Positions 34,501-36,658 of a stretch of 36,658 bases of DNA are shown here, one piece after another; position 1 is the stretch's first letter; each line of letters opens with the position of its first letter. The translations under genes and the position numbers were made by a program. This DNA is from Xenorhabdus budapestensis (GTDB lineage: Bacteria > Pseudomonadota > Gammaproteobacteria > Enterobacterales > Enterobacteriaceae): contig NZ_NIBS01000025.1 of NCBI RefSeq assembly GCF_002632465.1, forward strand, positions 1 to 36,658. The letters are read 5' to 3'. The notes below the pieces were generated by a model, which was not told the DNA's origin, did no database searches, and saw only the letters and a program-made list of their open reading frames with translations.

Positions 34501-34787
34501 GGGAGTGTGAGACGGGCATTGCCATATTGGTTCAACCACGGTGTCAGTGTTGATGTGACCGCAGACGATAACTGCTGTGCAGCCATTGTTTTTGCCGCTT
34601 CGCTGGGTGACTGCGATTGAGTCAGTTGCCCCCATTGGGTGGTGATTTCAGCCAGTTTTTGTACCTGCGGGTCTTGGGTTTGTTCTTCTGGCATAGCCTG
34701 ACCGGGAAAACTGAGTGACAGGCTTAACAGGCCGACAATCGAAGATTTCGCCCTGCTGAAGCGACGGGATTGGATTTTTTGCACCAC
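31533..34787 (-). CDS. Invasin/intimin-like inverse autotransporter adhesin
   Basis: A 1084-aa outer-membrane adhesin. A signal peptide (ending near FPGQA) is followed by a helical linker, then the inverse-autotransporter barrel (about 96-291: LPFDSHLSLKDVSFDGLLPF; GFGYRYLADNWLWGANVFWD). The barrel holds the N-terminus in the membrane while the C-terminal part is exported. Five bacterial Ig-like (Big_1) domains of about 94 residues lie at about 422-892, each with a KADG-type start and TD..GQA..L pattern. The end (about 980-1084) resembles the C-type-lectin-like tip of Yersinia invasin, with Cys residues near 1001 and 1079 that could form its disulfide. No LysM domain is seen. It starts with GTG-GTG at 34787; the AAAAGGG ribosome binding site lies inside a strong hairpin. 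Its ligand, host or insect/nematode tissue, is unknown. Confidence 0.92.
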   Translation of the reverse strand: MVQKIQSRRFSRAKSSIVGLLSLSLSFPGQAMPEEQTQDPQVQKLAEITTQWGQLTQSQSPSEAAKTMAAQQLSSAVTSTLTPWLNQYGNARLTLPFDSHLSLKDVSFDGLLPFYQSVSGTAFSQLGVKTHHGQTTTAVGFGYRYLADNWLWGANVFWDALWPKQHHRYSLGLEAWHDNVKLSANLYQRLSHWKPSRLTDFDARPANGWDIQAEAWLPAFPHCGGQLKYERYYGQQVALFGEADRQKNPYSVTAGLVYTPVPLATLGADFRQGKQGVSENRFTLNLNYRLGVPLSQQFDPNAVAPLHHLRSSQLDFVNRRSDMVLDYQKQTLLTLAFPASINGYEGKDVTFVPIIQSKYPLARLELDTRELQQAGGKVLEQQPEQVTLRLPKTTGNPVRLSGIAIDSRGNRSNRAEIMIVSLPTEKQLQVTANKTQTKADGHDSVIYTVLVTDQEGAPISNQAVIWSSDKGELSQTRQNTDTQGQASVVLRSRQQGLHTVRVSVDGEAVIAPSVQFDTVLIPDIAVDKHSVKADGKSRATLTVTVKNADGQPVPNQAVSWQTPLGQFSSFSLMTDAKGQATAYLISKVSGNAEVTVAVGSETAISSPIRFITSLTHTLQADKQTAIADGQDSILYTVNVRDAADRPVASSKVQWSADNGQLLDKQEQTNSQGEATARLVSRTARRATVKADVSGKTLHAASVMFERLLKPAVTVDKVRAKGDGQDTVVLTATVKDSLGSPVVNQPVSWQTDRGVLSSGQTETDSQGQTQVKLSSTLTGEHQVQIRVGDNKVAAPVVTFDEVLLSTIRANKTRAAADGEDRVTFTVTVTDIHGQGLADKAVDWSGNFGEMTFAEDRTDRQGNATATLVSRHAGQASVTADVGEQQVVSSVEFILPLRLVDTVAVDSQGGNANQKSFGLRGPSVLWRGAKFRLITTGNTGRVNWQSNSPAIAVSGDVVTVQQNPDGARLTGTDETGQQVELTLTVHTWFERSGLTKDFYSHAKQLCQSLGSRIASKYALEQLYEEWGKFYLYDGWVREFYVTSTDYLTASSGSAEHQAKWAFWTETDRWMRNAWAMTAFACGKQQY

Positions 34788-34792
34788 GAGTT

Positions 34793-34825
34793 GTTACCCT
34801 TTTCATTAATGCTGAAAGGGGTAAC
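34793..34825 (-). promoter_or_regulatory. Hairpin burying the ribosome binding site of the invasin-like gene
   Basis: On the minus strand GTTACCCCTTTCA (34825-34813) pairs with TGAAAAGGGTAAC (34805-34793): 13 pairs with one G-T pair and a 7-nt loop. The AAAAGGG part of the 3' arm is the only ribosome binding site upstream of the GTG start at 34787. No T run follows, so it is not a terminator. It could act as a translation switch, for example thermal. Confidence 0.55.
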
Positions 34826-34890
34826 ATGCCGAAAAAACAGCTTAAGTACCGCGCTTAATTCTTTTTTCGAACATGAAAATTAAACGACGG

Positions 34891-36658
34891 TCACCCATTG
34901 GATTCAAGACGTAATCCACGTACAATATCCATTTTTTCAGCCACCAACACCGCCGCTTCCAGTTCACTGCACTGATGCTCGCGCATTAACGCCCGCCGTT
35001 CAGCCTTTTCTTCTTTTTCCGTCATACCCAGCGCCAGATACAGGCTCGGTGGCACCACCCGGAACAACGCTTCGATTTTTTTCGCCAGCACTACCCCTTC
35101 GGTATAACAACGGGGAAGTTTACTGGCAGAGAGCAAGACGGCTTTCTGCTCTTCATTCAGTTTTTTGAAACGGGCGATTTGCTCGACTTCATCCGGAGGC
35201 ATAGTCAGGCACAGCCACCATTCCGCCATATTCAGCATTTTTTCAGCCGTATCCGGGTAGTCAGCGAGGTTTTGTGTGGCGAGCCACAGCCAGGCGCCCA
35301 GTTTACGCCACATCTTGACGACCTTGGTCATATAGGGGGAGAGCAATGGGTTGGTGGTGGTGATATGCCCTTCATCAATCACCAGTTGCAGTTCTCTGTC
35401 CTGATACTGGTCGCGTTCAGCCAGGTTATTCACGGTGTTAATCAGCGATACCATCGCCAGTGCCATCTGCGCTGAGTAATTTTCACGCGCCAATGTGCCC
35501 AAATCAATCAACGTGACATCCACTTCCGGCCACGGGGTGCCGGGGCGGTTAAACAGTTTCCCTTCAAAGCCCTGAGTGAACATCGACATGGCCCCGGCCA
35601 TTTCATCCGCGCGTGCCCGGCGATGTGCCGTGATTAACGGCTGGCCATGCTCGTCCTGCTGGTGATTGCGGGCGATGGCATAGAGGGCATTCTGTAAGTC
35701 TGAGGCCACCATCTGACGTTGTTCTTCATGGCTGGTGTGAGCCGCCATCATAATGGCTTCACGAATTAACCCCCGATCCGAACGGGTCAGGCGCTCTTCT
35801 TCTTTTTTCTCGCCTCCGGTGATCATCAGCCGGGCGGCAATTTCCATCTCGCCCAGAATATCGCGCTGCTCATCCCCTTCATCCTGCGCTTCATCGGTAT
35901 CCGGAATATCAGCTTCATTAATACGCAAGTGTTGGGGGCTGAGTTGCAGAAGTTGATGGGCATCGGCAAACAGCGCCAGACTGACACCACAACCCGGCTT
36001 AATGCCGATTTTGTTAACGGTCAGCCCCAGACTGGCGTAATAATCTGCCAACAGTCCAAAGCTGTTCCCCGCTTCGACAATAAACAGGCGCGGTCGGTGG
36101 ATAGCCATCAGTTGCACCAGCGAGGCACACAGGGTGGCGGATTTACCGGCCCCGGTCGGGCCAAACAACAATAAGTGCGCATTCTGGGTGCGATCCTGTT
36201 TGTTCATCGGATCGAAGGTCAGCGGCGCGCCACCGCGATTAAAGAAGCTGAACCCCGGGTGCCCGGTGCCGGCTGAACGCCCAGTGACTGGCAATAGTCC
36301 CGCCAGATGCTGTACCCAGCTCAGGCGGGTAAACCAGTGTTTTTTGTCCTTCTGCGGGTTAAAACACATGGGTAAGGCGCGTAAATAGGCATTCAGCGGG
36401 GATACACTGAATTCCGGTCGCATCGGTTGTAATCCGGCACTCAGCAGGGTTGACGATAACTGATGCACCCGCTGGTTCAGATCAGTGACATCATTGCCCC
36501 GCACCAGAAAGGTTAGTGCACTGCGGTACAGTTTATGCCGTCGCCCCAGCAGTGCCTTCACTTCCTGCACATCCTGCCGGACACGCGCCGATTCGGTATT
36601 TTCCCCCACCGCATTTTTTGCCAGCCGGGTAAAACTCTCTTCCAGCGTATCCTGTGCC
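34891..36658 (-). CDS. Conjugative transfer ATPase, PFL_4706 family (TIGR03744-like, TraC/VirB4-like), N-terminus outside the window
   Basis: The frame is open to the window edge (codons AQDTLEESFTRLAKNAV precede the GTG at 36609), so that GTG is internal and the N-terminal part is missing. About 589 residues remain. Walker A is LLLFGPTGAGKSATLC and Walker B LQLVIDEGHI, followed by KMWRKLGAWLWLATQNL, typical of VirB4/TraC ATPases that power pilus assembly and transfer in GI-type ICEs. An acidic insert (EADIPDTDEAQDEGDEQRD) and a C-terminal Lys/Glu-rich tail are visible. In related elements the PFL_4709- to PFL_4711-like genes follow closely on the same strand; here about 14 kb of cargo intervenes, with the invasin-like gene next. 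Confidence 0.88.
   Translation of the reverse strand, partial: AQDTLEESFTRLAKNAVGENTESARVRQDVQEVKALLGRRHKLYRSALTFLVRGNDVTDLNQRVHQLSSTLLSAGLQPMRPEFSVSPLNAYLRALPMCFNPQKDKKHWFTRLSWVQHLAGLLPVTGRSAGTGHPGFSFFNRGGAPLTFDPMNKQDRTQNAHLLLFGPTGAGKSATLCASLVQLMAIHRPRLFIVEAGNSFGLLADYYASLGLTVNKIGIKPGCGVSLALFADAHQLLQLSPQHLRINEADIPDTDEAQDEGDEQRDILGEMEIAARLMITGGEKKEEERLTRSDRGLIREAIMMAAHTSHEEQRQMVASDLQNALYAIARNHQQDEHGQPLITAHRRARADEMAGAMSMFTQGFEGKLFNRPGTPWPEVDVTLIDLGTLARENYSAQMALAMVSLINTVNNLAERDQYQDRELQLVIDEGHITTTNPLLSPYMTKVVKMWRKLGAWLWLATQNLADYPDTAEKMLNMAEWWLCLTMPPDEVEQIARFKKLNEEQKAVLLSASKLPRCYTEGVVLAKKIEALFRVVPPSLYLALGMTEKEEKAERRALMREHQCSELEAAVLVAEKMDIVRGLRLESNG

Noticed and set aside
34793-34825. Hairpin as a terminator of the conjugative ATPase gene
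   Set aside because: The stem is strong but no T tract follows on the minus strand; its 3' arm holds the invasin-like ribosome binding site instead.
34857-34867. An 11-nt AATTCTTTTTT match with 20518-20528 as direct repeats flanking the cargo
   Set aside because: The match is short and A/T-only apart from one C; over this distance it is readily expected by chance and no other junction feature supports it.
1-36658. CRISPR arrays, tRNA or rRNA genes, intact insertion sequences, or ICE attachment sites
   Set aside because: None were seen by eye: no regularly spaced short repeats outside the coding repeats of cdiA, no transposase frame and no cloverleaf. The ICE ends must lie outside the window.

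Overview
The window looks like part of an integrative and conjugative element (ICE) of the GI-type (PFGI-1/ICEHin1056-like) family in a gammaproteobacterium. The best guess is an enterobacterium of the Morganellaceae, such as Xenorhabdus or Photorhabdus. That guess rests on protein style (a CdiA with an extended signal peptide and PT-VENN domain, orphan VgrG/DUF4123/PAAR cargo, an invasin-like inverse autotransporter) and was not tested by any search.

Layout. (1) 2-706: the 3' part of a SymE-like gene, convergent with a SUKH-family immunity gene; the two share a bidirectional terminator. (2) 715-15441, minus strand: a contact-dependent inhibition operon in the order cdiB - acyltransferase (cdiC-like) - cdiA (4159 aa) - cdiI. 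CdiA ends in a putative LHH nuclease. (3) 15779-20451, minus strand: a tightly overlapping block of ICE conjugation genes (TraG_N-like, a small membrane protein, then PFL_4711-, PFL_4710- and PFL_4709-like proteins). (4) 20718-28315, plus strand: an orphan type VI secretion cassette made of tssF, vgrG, a DUF4123 adaptor, a 38-codon ORF, a putative caspase-like effector, a membrane-anchored protein (immunity candidate), an internally duplicated protein and a PAAR tip. (5) 28663-34787: a SAM methyltransferase (+), an HTH-PfkB sugar/nucleoside kinase (-), an 865-bp AT-rich stretch without a convincing gene, and an invasin/intimin-like adhesin (-). (6) 34891-36658, minus strand: the C-terminal part of the conjugative ATPase (PFL_4706-like).

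Organisation. The ICE genes at 34891-36658 and 15779-20451 lie on the same strand and would be near neighbours in related elements. The T6SS/methyltransferase/kinase/invasin block therefore sits as cargo inside the conjugation cluster, and the cdi operon sits just beyond its TraG end. The cargo is dominated by cell-contact functions: CDI toxin delivery, T6SS toxin delivery and adhesion.

Most interesting candidate: the T6SS cargo protein at 25156-26535. It has no family I recognise, but its predicted strand/helix order and a His266-Gly / Ala-Cys310 pair match the clan CD (caspase-like) cysteine peptidase core. It sits directly after a DUF4123 adaptor and a translationally coupled 38-aa ORF, and directly before an overlapping membrane-anchored ORF. 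A second candidate is a 13-bp hairpin that buries the ribosome binding site of the invasin-like gene.
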